This document shows positions 18,067-26,290 of a stretch of 64,000 nucleotides of DNA, piece after piece. How positions within the stretch are numbered: position 1 is the first letter of the stretch; each line of letters starts with the position of its first letter. The notes under the pieces were generated by a model. That model saw only the letters and a list, made by a program, of their open reading frames with translations. It was not told the origin of the DNA and ran no database searches. This stretch comes from CAYJII01 sp964370225 (GTDB taxonomy: Bacteria; Bacillota; Clostridia; Oscillospirales; Ruminococcaceae): NCBI GenBank assembly GCA_964370225.1, contig CAYJII010000004.1:1-64000 (forward strand). Reading direction: 5' to 3'. Position numbers and translations under genes: made by a program.

Positions 18067-18603
18067 CTATTTAGAGCGTTTACCGCCACCTTTGCGGCTA
18101 ACTTCTCTTGATTTTTTCAAGTCAGAAATTTTCTCGTCACTGCTTTGCATAAATTTGCTTAGCATATCTTCAAATGTATTTCCCCCACCGCTATTGGATT
18201 TGCCTTTGTGAGCAAATCTATCTTCGCCATTAAAATTGTTATTCGGACGTCTTGGCGGTGTGTCTCTTTGTGGTCTTGCATCTCTTTGTGGTCTTACGTC
18301 TCTTTGTGGTCTTACGTCTTTTTTAAAGTTGTTTCTCTTAGCAGGTGCCTCGTTTGTATTTCTTTGTTGAGGCTGTGCTTTTTTTATTGATAAAGCAATC
18401 TTACCGTCTTCGTTTATCGACAGTACTTTCACCTTTACTTCTTGACCTTCTTTTACGTGCTCAGAAATTTCGTTAACATATGTATCTGAAACCTCTGATA
18501 TATGAACCATGCCCACTTTTCTATTATCCAATTCAACAAATGCGCCGAATTTTGTTATTCCGGTGATTTTTCCGTCTACGATTTTCCCCACTTCAAGTTG
18601 CAT
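18067..18603 (-). CDS. yabR: S1-domain RNA-binding protein, YabR-like
   Basis: Residues 1-75 form one S1 RNA-binding domain (GKIVDGKITGITKFGAFVEL..KVGMVHISEVSD). A basic, disordered stretch follows with three copies of RPQRD plus one variant, then a conserved-looking tail (FEDMLSKFMQSSDEKISDLK) ending in lysine- and glycine-rich sequence. It occupies the position of Bacillus yabR, directly downstream of divIC. The probable role is binding ribosome or RNA. The tandem 18-base DNA repeats at about 18263-18318 encode the RPQRD units and could vary in number between strains. Confidence 0.85.
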   Translation of the reverse strand: MQLEVGKIVDGKITGITKFGAFVELDNRKVGMVHISEVSDTYVNEISEHVKEGQEVKVKVLSINEDGKIALSIKKAQPQQRNTNEAPAKRNNFKKDVRPQRDVRPQRDARPQRDTPPRRPNNNFNGEDRFAHKGKSNSGGGNTFEDMLSKFMQSSDEKISDLKKSREVSRKGGGKRSK

Positions 18604-18638
18604 AAAAAAAATTTATCCTCCACAATAATAATTATTAC

Positions 18639-18926
18639 TTATTTTCCCGATACATCCACATATATTCGCTCGCTCGGGAACACTAGCCCCAATTTTTCGC
18701 GCGCAATCTTAACGATGTAGTCTGAATCTACACCATCGTCTAAAATTCTTTGAACTTCAGCGTTTAATATGGTCTGTTCATCAATTTGAGCTTGTAATAA
18801 AGCTGCGTCTTCATCATGCTTTTTTACATCATTGTTTATTAGTATTACTGAAACGATTACATAAATGGTGAACATAATGAGTGCAATGATTACAATCTTA
18901 TTCTTCTTTTGTTTTTTTGCTTCCAC
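18639..18926 (-). CDS. divIC: septum formation initiator DivIC (FtsB family)
   Basis: A bitopic division protein: a short basic cytoplasmic tail, one membrane segment (about 12-31), a short coiled coil and a small C-terminal domain with the conserved AREKLGL and PSERIY motifs. I place the start at the GTG (18924-18926), because AAGGTGG lies six bases upstream, inside the 3' end of yabQ; the in-frame ATG at 18950 lacks a ribosome site. The genes overlap by 29 bases, suggesting coupled translation. DivIC joins DivIB and FtsL at the septum. Confidence 0.88.
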   Translation of the reverse strand: MEAKKQKKNKIVIIALIMFTIYVIVSVILINNDVKKHDEDAALLQAQIDEQTILNAEVQRILDDGVDSDYIVKIAREKLGLVFPSERIYVDVSGK

Positions 18927-19452
18927 CAATTTCCACCTTCTTAAAAACATGTATAAAACCTATTATTTTATTATACAATAATCTAAATGCATTTTTCAAG
19001 TGCATATTTAAATTTTTTTCAATTTTTTGTAAGTTATTCCTAGAAAATACATAAATTTTTGTTAGAATCATCCCAATAAATTTAATCAACCATATAATCG
19101 GCATAAATATTATCTTGAAAAGTATCGTGCATATCTTTTTCAAAATGATGATTAGTGCTCTCACTATCAGTATGATGCCACGACTAATCGTGCAAAAATA
19201 AAGTGTCATCCCTAAAAATTCGCCTAATAATATAAATGCTCGTAGTCGCCCGTCGTTAAACCCCAGCACAAAGCTGAATGTGAACACTATAACGATTACG
19301 CTGTACACGATGTCCGACAGTGTTACCATTAGTTTTGGGAATGCGAACACCATTCTTGTTATCTTAAAAACATCGTACAGCGCACCTAAAATAGCTCCTA
19401 ACAAGCACGCCTGAATAAATACTAAAGTCTGCGTTCTTATCAAAAACTCCAT
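18898..19452 (-). CDS. yabQ: spore cortex biosynthesis protein YabQ
   Basis: A membrane protein required for spore cortex synthesis in Bacillus, made in the mother cell. The N-terminal half has the family pattern RTQTLVFIQACLLGAILGAL followed by YDVF and three to four membrane segments. The C-terminal half adds a further hydrophobic stretch and a basic coiled tail. The 184 residues are normal. It starts three bases after yabP ends. Its presence is strong evidence that the organism, or a recent ancestor, forms endospores. Confidence 0.9.
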   Translation of the reverse strand: MEFLIRTQTLVFIQACLLGAILGALYDVFKITRMVFAFPKLMVTLSDIVYSVIVIVFTFSFVLGFNDGRLRAFILLGEFLGMTLYFCTISRGIILIVRALIIILKKICTILFKIIFMPIIWLIKFIGMILTKIYVFSRNNLQKIEKNLNMHLKNAFRLLYNKIIGFIHVFKKVEIGGSKKTKEE

Positions 19453-19455
19453 ACT

Positions 19456-19737
19456 CTATCTACCCGCAAATCGCGCAAATAGTCCGCTACCCTGTCTTTG
19501 ATTTGAGTACACAAGCTCTGCTATCTCGCCTTCAACGCACATTTCTGCACTTTCTGTACTGCTTTTTGTAATGTTTAGCTTTTCCCCCGCTATTGTCAAA
19601 TTCCCCATAGAAGTTTTTACTACAACCACACTCTCGTCAAAACGCAATATTTCGCTTACACCCGATACGTTGAGCTTTTTGCGATTTTCCATCACAATAT
19701 TATGCGGTTTTTTTATTTGGTTTCTGTCTTCAATCAT
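19456..19737 (-). CDS. yabP: sporulation protein YabP
   Basis: A soluble protein needed, with YabQ, for the spore envelope. It begins KKPHNIVMENRKKLNVSGV followed by the family pattern around FDE.VVVV.TSMGNLTI.GE.L.I. The ATG at 19735-19737 is preceded by AGGGGG at seven bases, giving 93 residues; an ATG at 19785 would add 16 atypical residues. It lies 60 bases after rqcP and three before yabQ. Confidence 0.9.
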   Translation of the reverse strand: MIEDRNQIKKPHNIVMENRKKLNVSGVSEILRFDESVVVVKTSMGNLTIAGEKLNITKSSTESAEMCVEGEIAELVYSNQRQGSGLFARFAGR

Positions 19738-19797
19738 TTTTCTGCCCCCTATCATACTTTTTCGCTCTAATAAAAAAGTATTCACGGGGATGTGATT

Positions 19798-20040
19798 TTA
19801 TTCTACAACAATGTAATTATCTGCTGCGTTTTCTTTTGTCGTATGCTCACTAATTGCAACGACTTTCACTTTAAGCGCTTTTGATCCTAAGTTTATTTCA
19901 ATCACGTCATTTATCTTTACGTTGTACGACGCCTTAGCCACTAGCGAGTTTACAGTAATTCTGCCTGCATCACAAGCTTCATTTGCGATAGTGCGTCTTT
20001 TGATTAATCTGGTCATTTTTAAGTATTTGTCGAGTCTCAT
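19798..20040 (-). CDS. rqcP: S4-domain protein RqcP (YabO)
   Basis: An 80-residue S4 RNA-binding domain beginning MRLDKYLKMTRLIKRR. In Bacillus this factor assists RqcH in adding alanine tails to nascent chains on obstructed 50S subunits. The position next to yabP is conserved in Firmicutes. A GGGGG ribosome site precedes the ATG. The family call is clear; the ribosome-rescue role comes from Bacillus work. Confidence 0.92.
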   Translation of the reverse strand: MRLDKYLKMTRLIKRRTIANEACDAGRITVNSLVAKASYNVKINDVIEINLGSKALKVKVVAISEHTTKENAADNYIVVE

Positions 20041-20061
20041 AAAATTCCCCCTAAAAAGAAT

Positions 20062-20088
20062 TAAAACCGACTTTAATAAAGTCGGCTT
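20062..20088 (-). terminator. terminator between hup and rqcP
   Basis: CCGACTTT (20067-20074) pairs with AAAGTCGG (20078-20085), extended by wobble pairs. On the minus strand it is followed by TTTTAATTCTTTTT. It lies just after the hup stop. Confidence 0.7.
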
Positions 20089-20105
20089 AATAATATAATG
20101 TCTAA

Positions 20106-20378
20106 TTATTTAACGCTATCTTTAAGCGCTTTTCCTGCTTTGAAAGCTGGAACTTTTGTTGCCGGGATATTAATTTTTTCACCGGTTGCAGGATTTTTAC
20201 CTTCTCTTGCAGCACGTTCGCGAACTTCAAAAGTACCAAAGCCAACAAGTTGAATTTTATCGCCATCTTTTAGGCCATCAGTTACCACTTCAACAAAAGC
20301 GTTAACAGCTTTGTCAGCATCTTTTTTTGTTAGTCCAGTTTTTTCAGCAATTTTTGCAATTAAATCAGTTTTAGTCAT
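20106..20378 (-). CDS. hup: HU-family DNA-binding protein
   Basis: A 90-residue nucleoid protein that bends DNA. The N-terminal helices carry [15 protein letters not shown]. The beta arm has the full HU signature [21 protein letters not shown] and ends [15 protein letters not shown] lies ahead of the ATG. It sits inside the sporulation/division block between mazG and rqcP and has its own terminator, so it is probably a highly expressed single gene. Confidence 0.95.
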   Translation of the reverse strand: MTKTDLIAKIAEKTGLTKKDADKAVNAFVEVVTDGLKDGDKIQLVGFGTFEVRERAAREGKNPATGEKINIPATKVPAFKAGKALKDSVK

Positions 20379-20476
20379 AAATTTCTACCTCCAATAATTT
20401 TATAATTCTATTACCTAGAACATAGTGTCGGATTTTCAAAAGGCTTTTTGCTACGTCGCAATCTATTCTCTAGCGC

Positions 20477-21181
20477 CTATTGTTCCAATACTCTCAATCT
20501 AGTTATATACGTTTTGAGCTCATTTGTCAAGCTTTTTTCGCAATCTAAGCCATTTATTTCAGAAAAATTCACACAATCCCACAGTATTTTGCCTATTTTT
20601 TCTTCCAATTGCTCTATATTTTCATCACTCTGCATGGCTTCTATCGCCTCAATATTAGCCTTTAAATTAGCTAAAATCTCCATTTTATCAGTGGAATTCA
20701 CCCCATAAGCTTTCGTTTTTTTCACCATTTTTTGTGCTCTCATAAGCGCAGGTAAGTCCTTTGGAACGCTCTTAATCATGTCATCAAGTGTCGTTCTATT
20801 CTTCTCAGTATTCTTGATTTCTTCCCAATTTTTTAGTACTTCTTGGGTATCACTCACTACTGTATCCGAGAAAACATGTGGGTGCCTATGTATCAGTTTT
20901 TTGCAAACATTATTGCATACATCATCAAAGTTAAAACGTCCTTCTTCATCCTCCATTTGCGTATGAAACATCACTTGCATGAGCACATCGCCAAGCTCTT
21001 CGCACAGCAGCTCACTATCTTCCTCATCTATCGCTTCTATCACCTCATATGTCTCCTCGATGAAGTTTTTTCTAATGGAGTGATGGTCCTGTTCCATATC
21101 CCATGGACAGCCATTTTCCCCTCGCAAAATCCGCATAATCTCGCGTAAATCCTCAATATTATACCTGTCTTTAATTTTCAT
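20477..21181 (-). CDS. mazG: nucleoside triphosphate pyrophosphohydrolase MazG
   Basis: Removes non-canonical or excess NTPs by hydrolysis to NMP and pyrophosphate. The N-terminal MazG domain has CPWDMEQDH, EETYEVIEAID and CEELGDVLMQVMFH, supplying the EExxE and ExxD metal ligands. A second, weaker MazG-like half follows (about 130-225). Bacillus YabN carries an extra N-terminal methylase-like domain; it is absent here. It is encoded 19 bases after spoVB and probably belongs to the same transcript. Confidence 0.93.
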   Translation of the reverse strand: MKIKDRYNIEDLREIMRILRGENGCPWDMEQDHHSIRKNFIEETYEVIEAIDEEDSELLCEELGDVLMQVMFHTQMEDEEGRFNFDDVCNNVCKKLIHRHPHVFSDTVVSDTQEVLKNWEEIKNTEKNRTTLDDMIKSVPKDLPALMRAQKMVKKTKAYGVNSTDKMEILANLKANIEAIEAMQSDENIEQLEEKIGKILWDCVNFSEINGLDCEKSLTNELKTYITRLRVLEQ

Positions 21182-21200
21182 ATTCTACCTCATTTTATCG

Positions 21201-22907
21201 TTACAGAAGTTTATATTTTTTCATCGATTTCGCTATTTTGGTGCCCTTAGGCAACATCAAAATATCGTCCTCAGATATGCCTTTTATCGCAATTAAAGTC
21301 GCTACATACACCACTCCACCAGCTGCAATCGCCACTAAAGTCATGATAGCGCCATTTGTAAAATTGCACACAGTATACGCCACAAATCCACACGCGCTCG
21401 CCGCTATAAATGGCTTTAAAAATAGCCTGATATAGTTGAATTTTATCTTAGTTAGTCGCTTCAGTGATGCTAAGCATAAAAACAAAATAAACGCATAACA
21501 AACGCTTGTTCCAATAGCTGCACCCGAAATATTTAACTGTGGAATTCCAACTAGCATATAGTTTATTCCAAGTTTTAAAACTGCACCCATTAACATGAAT
21601 TTTACAGGAAGCGTGAACTGCCCCAATCCTTGTAATATCGCATAAATTGGCGTTACGAGCGATAAAAATATCGCAGCAATTCCCAATAGCCTTAGCGACT
21701 GTGGTATCGTTTCCATCGTGCCTCCAGCTGTGCCGTAAAGCATCTCTACAATTGGGCCTGGAATTGAAAATAGGCCTATCCCACATGGTAGCGCAATCAG
21801 GCTAGTAACCCTTATTACGCTCTCAATATTCACTTTTAATGTGCGTTTATCACGGCTTACCCATGCAGCTGTAATATTTGGCAATGCGCTTTTCCCGAAT
21901 AGCCCTGTAAACGATGGAACAAGTGCAAATATTACAACAGCTATCGAATATGCACCATATATAAACTCGTGCATTTGCTGATCGCCTTCGATGAACTGTC
22001 CGTATAACCCATCGAAATATTCAGTGTTTTCTGTGTATGAAACTGATAGCCTGTTCATGATTGACATCAAATCAATCATAGAAGTCAAATTTGACACTAC
22101 TGCACTTAATGTCACAGGTAACGCTATTTTCACAAGCTTTACCATAATGGTTTTAGCTCTAGCAGGTTTAGGAGACTGCATGTACTCCTCTTCTGTAAAT
22201 GCGCTCCCCATGCGCCTGTGCTTAATGTAGATGTATATTAAACCTGCAAGCGTACTCGTCGATACCCCAAGCATCGCTCCAGCCGCTACAAAAGGTAGCG
22301 CTGTCGACAGCACATCGCTCTCGCTCGCTACTTTTGTTCCAAAAACCATGCCTGTGCTATCGTACTGCGACTGTGCCATTAGCAGCGCAAAATACGCAAA
22401 TAACAACCCCACCACTAGCTTTGCTAGCACTTCTACCACTTGGGATACAGCGGTTGGTATCATGTTGCGTAAGCCCTCGTAATAACCTCTGTACGACGCC
22501 ATAATACAGCTGAAAAATATAGCTGGCGCCATCATCATTATGGCTACATATGAATTTGGGCTTTCAATCATTACCGAAAACTGCTTTGAAGCAAAGAACA
22601 TTAATAGAGTTCCTAAAACCCCTAAAACTATAAATATAGTTCGTGCAATCCGCAAAATCTTTTTGCAATCTCTATACCGCCCTTTTGTGGAACATGCTGC
22701 CACCATTCTCGCCACAGCTGTAGCAAGACCTGTTACTGTCAGTGCATAAATCGTGGTAAAAAGCGTGTACGATGTATTAAAATATGTCATACCCGTTATC
22801 GTCAAAATCTGTGTTAGCGGTATCTTAAAGACTACACCAACTAATTTTGATATAGCCATGGCTATCAGTAAAATCGTTGCACCCTGTATTATATTTTGCT
22901 TTTTCAT
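21201..22907 (-). CDS. spoVB: stage V sporulation protein B-like lipid flippase (MurJ/MATE superfamily)
   Basis: A polytopic membrane protein with about 14 hydrophobic segments, of the polysaccharide-exporter family that includes SpoVB and MurJ; thought to move lipid-linked cell wall or cortex precursors. It begins MKKQNIIQGATILLIAMAIS, typical of SpoVB. The ATG at 22905-22907 is assumed; a TTG three codons upstream (22914-22916) has GGGAG at nine bases and may be the real start. The neighbours mazG, yabP and yabQ match the Bacillus spoVB-like region. Several paralogues are usual, so the exact role is uncertain. Confidence 0.85.
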   Translation of the reverse strand: MKKQNIIQGATILLIAMAISKLVGVVFKIPLTQILTITGMTYFNTSYTLFTTIYALTVTGLATAVARMVAACSTKGRYRDCKKILRIARTIFIVLGVLGTLLMFFASKQFSVMIESPNSYVAIMMMAPAIFFSCIMASYRGYYEGLRNMIPTAVSQVVEVLAKLVVGLLFAYFALLMAQSQYDSTGMVFGTKVASESDVLSTALPFVAAGAMLGVSTSTLAGLIYIYIKHRRMGSAFTEEEYMQSPKPARAKTIMVKLVKIALPVTLSAVVSNLTSMIDLMSIMNRLSVSYTENTEYFDGLYGQFIEGDQQMHEFIYGAYSIAVVIFALVPSFTGLFGKSALPNITAAWVSRDKRTLKVNIESVIRVTSLIALPCGIGLFSIPGPIVEMLYGTAGGTMETIPQSLRLLGIAAIFLSLVTPIYAILQGLGQFTLPVKFMLMGAVLKLGINYMLVGIPQLNISGAAIGTSVCYAFILFLCLASLKRLTKIKFNYIRLFLKPFIAASACGFVAYTVCNFTNGAIMTLVAIAAGGVVYVATLIAIKGISEDDILMLPKGTKIAKSMKKYKLL

Positions 22908-23063
22908 TGTTGCCAAATAAAACAACTCCCATTTGTACAAAATCATTATTGCTATATTATATATTATCACCAACAGCGTTTAATTACAATTAAAGTTATA
23001 ATTTTTCCTTTAATGTTAATATAATATTTACAAATTTTTTTCATAAATTTACATTTTGCGATA

Positions 23064-23093
23064 AAAAAACGGGGTTTATTCACCCCGTTTTTT
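23064..23093. terminator. terminator after lysC
   Basis: A perfect 11-bp stem, AAAAAACGGGG with CCCCGTTTTTT, and an 8-base loop. It has A/T tracts on both sides and can act in either direction; it follows the lysC stop on the minus strand. Confidence 0.85.
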
Positions 23094-23104
23094 TCATATA
23101 AACA

Positions 23105-24310
23105 TTAAAACTGGAAAGCTTCATGCACTGCTATTACAGCTTTTTCGCTATCTTTTCTATCGATGAGCACCGAAATTTTTATTTCGCTTGTAGAAATCAT
23201 TTTTATATTTATCCCAACTTCGAATAAAGCTTCAAACATTTTTGCCGCTACTCCCGAATTCGCTTGTATACCCGCTCCTACAATCGATACTTTTGAAACT
23301 TCTGAATCTACTTCCATCGATGTGCAGTTAATCAGTTCTTTTTCCTCATCTAAAATTTGCATAGTGCGCTCTGTATCATCTGAGGATACCGTAAAGCTGA
23401 TATCTTTGGTGTTGCCCCTGCCGATTGACTGCAAAATAATGCCGACATTCACGTTCTTTTGAGCAAGCAAGGTGAAAATCCTAAACGCAGTACCAGGTTT
23501 ATCAGGCACCCCGATAATAGCTATTCTAGCTACGCTATCATCTTTAGTAACTCCTTTAATTAACATTTTTTCCACTTTAGTTACCTCCTTAACCTCTGTA
23601 CCCGGTTTATCTTCAAGACTCGATAAAACCTCAAGTTTAACATTATATTTTTTCGCCATTTCTACTGAGCGATTGTGCAGAACTTGCGCACCTAATGATG
23701 CTAGCTCCAACATCTCATCAAAGGATATTTCGTCAAGTTTTACCGCACCTTTTACAAGGCGTGGGTCCGCTGTGTAAACCCCGTCAACGTCGGTGTAGAT
23801 TTGACATTTACTTGCGTGTAATGCTGCTGCTAATGCCACCGCACTTGTATCCGAGCCACCTCTACCTAAAGTGGTAATGTCATCATATCGGTTAACCCCT
23901 TGAAATCCTGCTACAATCACAATATTCTTCCTATCAAGCTCAATTTGTAGGCGCTCTGTATCAATATTTCTAATCCTTGCATTCGAGTAGTTCGAGTTAG
24001 TATTAAACCCCGCTTGCCACCCTGTGAGTGACACAACTGGATAGCCAAGTTTTTCTATAGTCATTGCTAAAAGCGAAATCGAAATTTGCTCTCCCGTAGT
24101 GAGCAATACATCCATTTCCCTTTTTGAAGGGTTTTCATTGACTTCCATAGCTTTTTCTATCAAATGGTCGGTCGTGTGCCCTTGAGCAGATACTACTACA
24201 ACTACGTTATTACCTTTATCATAAGTCTTTGTTACAATTTTTGCAACATTCAAAAGTCTTTGCGCATCGGCAACTGATGTGCCACCGAATTTTTGAACAA
24301 TCAATCCCAT
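23105..24310 (-). CDS. lysC: aspartate kinase
   Basis: Phosphorylates aspartate, the entry step to lysine, threonine, methionine and diaminopimelate. The kinase domain starts VQKFGGTSVA and contains TLGRGGSDTSAVALAAAL near 150. Two ACT domains occupy about 265-401. The 401-residue monofunctional form is typical of Firmicutes. The only Shine-Dalgarno-like sequence (AAAGG) lies about 14 bases upstream of the ATG, which is unusually far. It is 68 bases after hom on the same strand. No lysine riboswitch is attached, so feedback probably acts through the ACT domains. Confidence 0.95.
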   Translation of the reverse strand: MGLIVQKFGGTSVADAQRLLNVAKIVTKTYDKGNNVVVVVSAQGHTTDHLIEKAMEVNENPSKREMDVLLTTGEQISISLLAMTIEKLGYPVVSLTGWQAGFNTNSNYSNARIRNIDTERLQIELDRKNIVIVAGFQGVNRYDDITTLGRGGSDTSAVALAAALHASKCQIYTDVDGVYTADPRLVKGAVKLDEISFDEMLELASLGAQVLHNRSVEMAKKYNVKLEVLSSLEDKPGTEVKEVTKVEKMLIKGVTKDDSVARIAIIGVPDKPGTAFRIFTLLAQKNVNVGIILQSIGRGNTKDISFTVSSDDTERTMQILDEEKELINCTSMEVDSEVSKVSIVGAGIQANSGVAAKMFEALFEVGINIKMISTSEIKISVLIDRKDSEKAVIAVHEAFQF

Positions 24311-24331
24311 AAACAGTCGGCTGACCTTTCC

Positions 24332-24363
24332 GGCTCGCTATTTCTTTTTTCCCCACTCGAGCC
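24332..24363 (-). repeat. inverted repeat between hom and lysC
   Basis: GGCTCG (24332-24337) and CGAGCC (24358-24363) can form a 6-bp GC-rich stem with a 20-base loop in the hom-lysC intercistronic RNA, just ahead of the distant lysC ribosome site. Role unknown. Confidence 0.3.
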
Positions 24364-24378
24364 TTGTGAGGATATTGG

Positions 24379-25629
24379 CTATATGTTAAGCACAGGCATT
24401 TTATTTATCACTTCAATATTATTATCCGATAAAATTTTCTCTTTTTCAACCAGTGCGCGCTTATTTATAACCTCAACTATAAAAGCGTACTCATTTTCCG
24501 CTTGATTTTCTCTTTTTAAATATTTCACTTTTCCAAATTCGCGCTCTATTATCTGCTCAAAATCGTTGTTATCACATGAGCTAACTTTTATATAATATTT
24601 CGCATTTGTATTATCATGCTCCATCACGCGGTTAACACCCTCATCTTCCCAATATAGTGACGAGTTTGTCTGAACATGATTCGCTACGTCGATAACATCT
24701 GCTACTACAGCACTGGCTGTTGGAAGTTTGCCCGCACCTCGTCCGTAAAATACTACGTCGCCCAGCGCGTTCCCTGCTACTAAAATGCCGTTGTATACAT
24801 CGTCTATGCCAGCTAACTGACTGCTTTTATCAACAAAAGCAGGTGATACCCAGCACTCAATATTTTTATCGTCATCACTGTTAATTTTTTGTGCGTATCC
24901 AATCAATTTTATCACGCTATCTGCATCTTGTGCATAAGCTACATCGTCTAATGTGATGTCGCTAATCCCCTTAGTGAAAACATTTTCAGGGTAAATATGC
25001 TTTTTATATGCAAGTGAAGTTAGTATGCAAATTTTTCTGCAAGTATCGTGACCGTCAACATCCGCAGTAGGGTTGCTCTCAGCATAGCCAAGCTCTTGCG
25101 CAGATTTTAGCGCAGACGCAAAATCTACATTGTGATTTATCATTTGTGTGAGAATGTAGTTAGTTGTACCATTTAGTATACCCGCAATTTTAGTAATTTC
25201 ATTTGCTGCAAGGCATTTGTGAAGCGGTCTAATTATCGGAATTCCGCCACCAACACTAGCTTCAAAATAAAAATTCACTTCATTATCTTTTGCAATTTTT
25301 AATAGTTTAGCACCTTTTTGCGCCACAAGTTCCTTATTAGATGTAACCACACTTTTTTTGTGCTTCATTGCTGCTTTTACAAAATCATATGCAGGATTTA
25401 CTCCGCCCATTACTTCAACTACAATAGAAATTTCCTCATCATCAAGAATATCTGAAAAATTCTTTGTAAATTTTTCTTTGTATGAAACATCAAATTCTCT
25501 TATGTCGAGTATACGCTTAACATTTATCTCATCACCTAAATTGTCGATGATGTTAAGCTTGTTCGTTTCGATAACTTCAACTACCCCCGAACCTACTACT
25601 CCATGTCCCAATATAGCAATATTTATCAT
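24379..25629 (-). CDS. hom: homoserine dehydrogenase
   Basis: Reduces aspartate semialdehyde to homoserine for threonine and methionine. The Rossmann motif GHGVVGSGV is at the N-terminus, the catalytic domain has GGGIPIIRPL and LNGTTNYILTQM, and the C-terminal ~80 residues form an ACT domain. I start at 25629, where GGCGGA lies seven bases upstream, giving 416 residues; the frame is open 15 codons further up without a better site. The preceding ACT gene ends 13 bases upstream, so transcription runs ACT gene, hom, lysC. Confidence 0.95.
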   Translation of the reverse strand: MINIAILGHGVVGSGVVEVIETNKLNIIDNLGDEINVKRILDIREFDVSYKEKFTKNFSDILDDEEISIVVEVMGGVNPAYDFVKAAMKHKKSVVTSNKELVAQKGAKLLKIAKDNEVNFYFEASVGGGIPIIRPLHKCLAANEITKIAGILNGTTNYILTQMINHNVDFASALKSAQELGYAESNPTADVDGHDTCRKICILTSLAYKKHIYPENVFTKGISDITLDDVAYAQDADSVIKLIGYAQKINSDDDKNIECWVSPAFVDKSSQLAGIDDVYNGILVAGNALGDVVFYGRGAGKLPTASAVVADVIDVANHVQTNSSLYWEDEGVNRVMEHDNTNAKYYIKVSSCDNNDFEQIIEREFGKVKYLKRENQAENEYAFIVEVINKRALVEKEKILSDNNIEVINKMPVLNI

Positions 25630-25642
25630 TTTTATTCCGCCT

Positions 25643-26074
25643 TTATAATCTTTTATAATCAACCACGCCCTCAACGCTTGTTAATGCATTTCTGACTTTT
25701 GTATAATCAGAAGAACTTTCCCCAAGTTTTAGCGTTATGGTTACGTCAGCTACTGATTCTATTGAAATATTTTGATTTACTGTGAGTATATTTGCCCCAT
25801 GTTCATACAAAATTTGCAGTACTGTTGACAAAATCCCAGGTTCATCACTAAGTTTTAAGTATAAAGTTGTCGTGCTTTTTTTGCTTTTATCTTCATAAAT
25901 AAATACTTTGTCTTTGTATTTGTAATAAGCACTCCTTGATATATCGACCATTTTACATGCTTCAGTTGAATTTTTCGCTTTATTTTTCGACAAAAGTCGT
26001 TTAGCCTCAATCACCTTTAAAACCACTGCTGGCACAACGTCGCTATTAACTATTATCAGTTGGTCTTTATCCAC
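25643..26074 (-). CDS. ACT domain-containing regulator, PheB/UPF0735 family
   Basis: A 143-residue protein with an N-terminal helical region containing ISRSAYYKYKDKVF, like a small DNA-binding motif, and a C-terminal ACT domain (about 65-140: LSDEPGILSTVLQILYEHGAN). This family is found next to hom and thr genes in Firmicutes and is thought to sense an amino acid, though the ligand is not established. The GTG at 26072-26074 is chosen because GGTGG lies about seven bases upstream; an ATG at 26098 has no ribosome site. It leads the hom-lysC unit. Confidence 0.85.
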   Translation of the reverse strand: MDKDQLIIVNSDVVPAVVLKVIEAKRLLSKNKAKNSTEACKMVDISRSAYYKYKDKVFIYEDKSKKSTTTLYLKLSDEPGILSTVLQILYEHGANILTVNQNISIESVADVTITLKLGESSSDYTKVRNALTSVEGVVDYKRL

Positions 26075-26290
26075 TTTAAGTCCACCACCTATACACATTT
26101 GTTTTTATACTGTAAACAGTTTAACATTAATCAAATAAATGTACAAGGATAATAAATCGGAATTTCAGCTTAAAAACAACTAAAATACACCGATTTATAT
26201 AATTACTAAGCTTATACTGCTTTTTTCTCGCTATTACTCGTTTACATGGATTTTATTCCAAGCAAACTTTAGTTTTTGCGCTAGTTTTGT

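Noticed and set aside
23105..24380. Lysine riboswitch ahead of lysC
   Set aside because: The hom-lysC gap is only 68 bases, far too short for the aptamer, and none of its motifs are present; the real one is ahead of asd.
26152..26198. Inverted repeat ATAAATCGG/CCGATTTAT after capA as a terminator
   Set aside because: The loop is 29 bases and no T tract follows on the minus strand; could be chance in AT-rich DNA.
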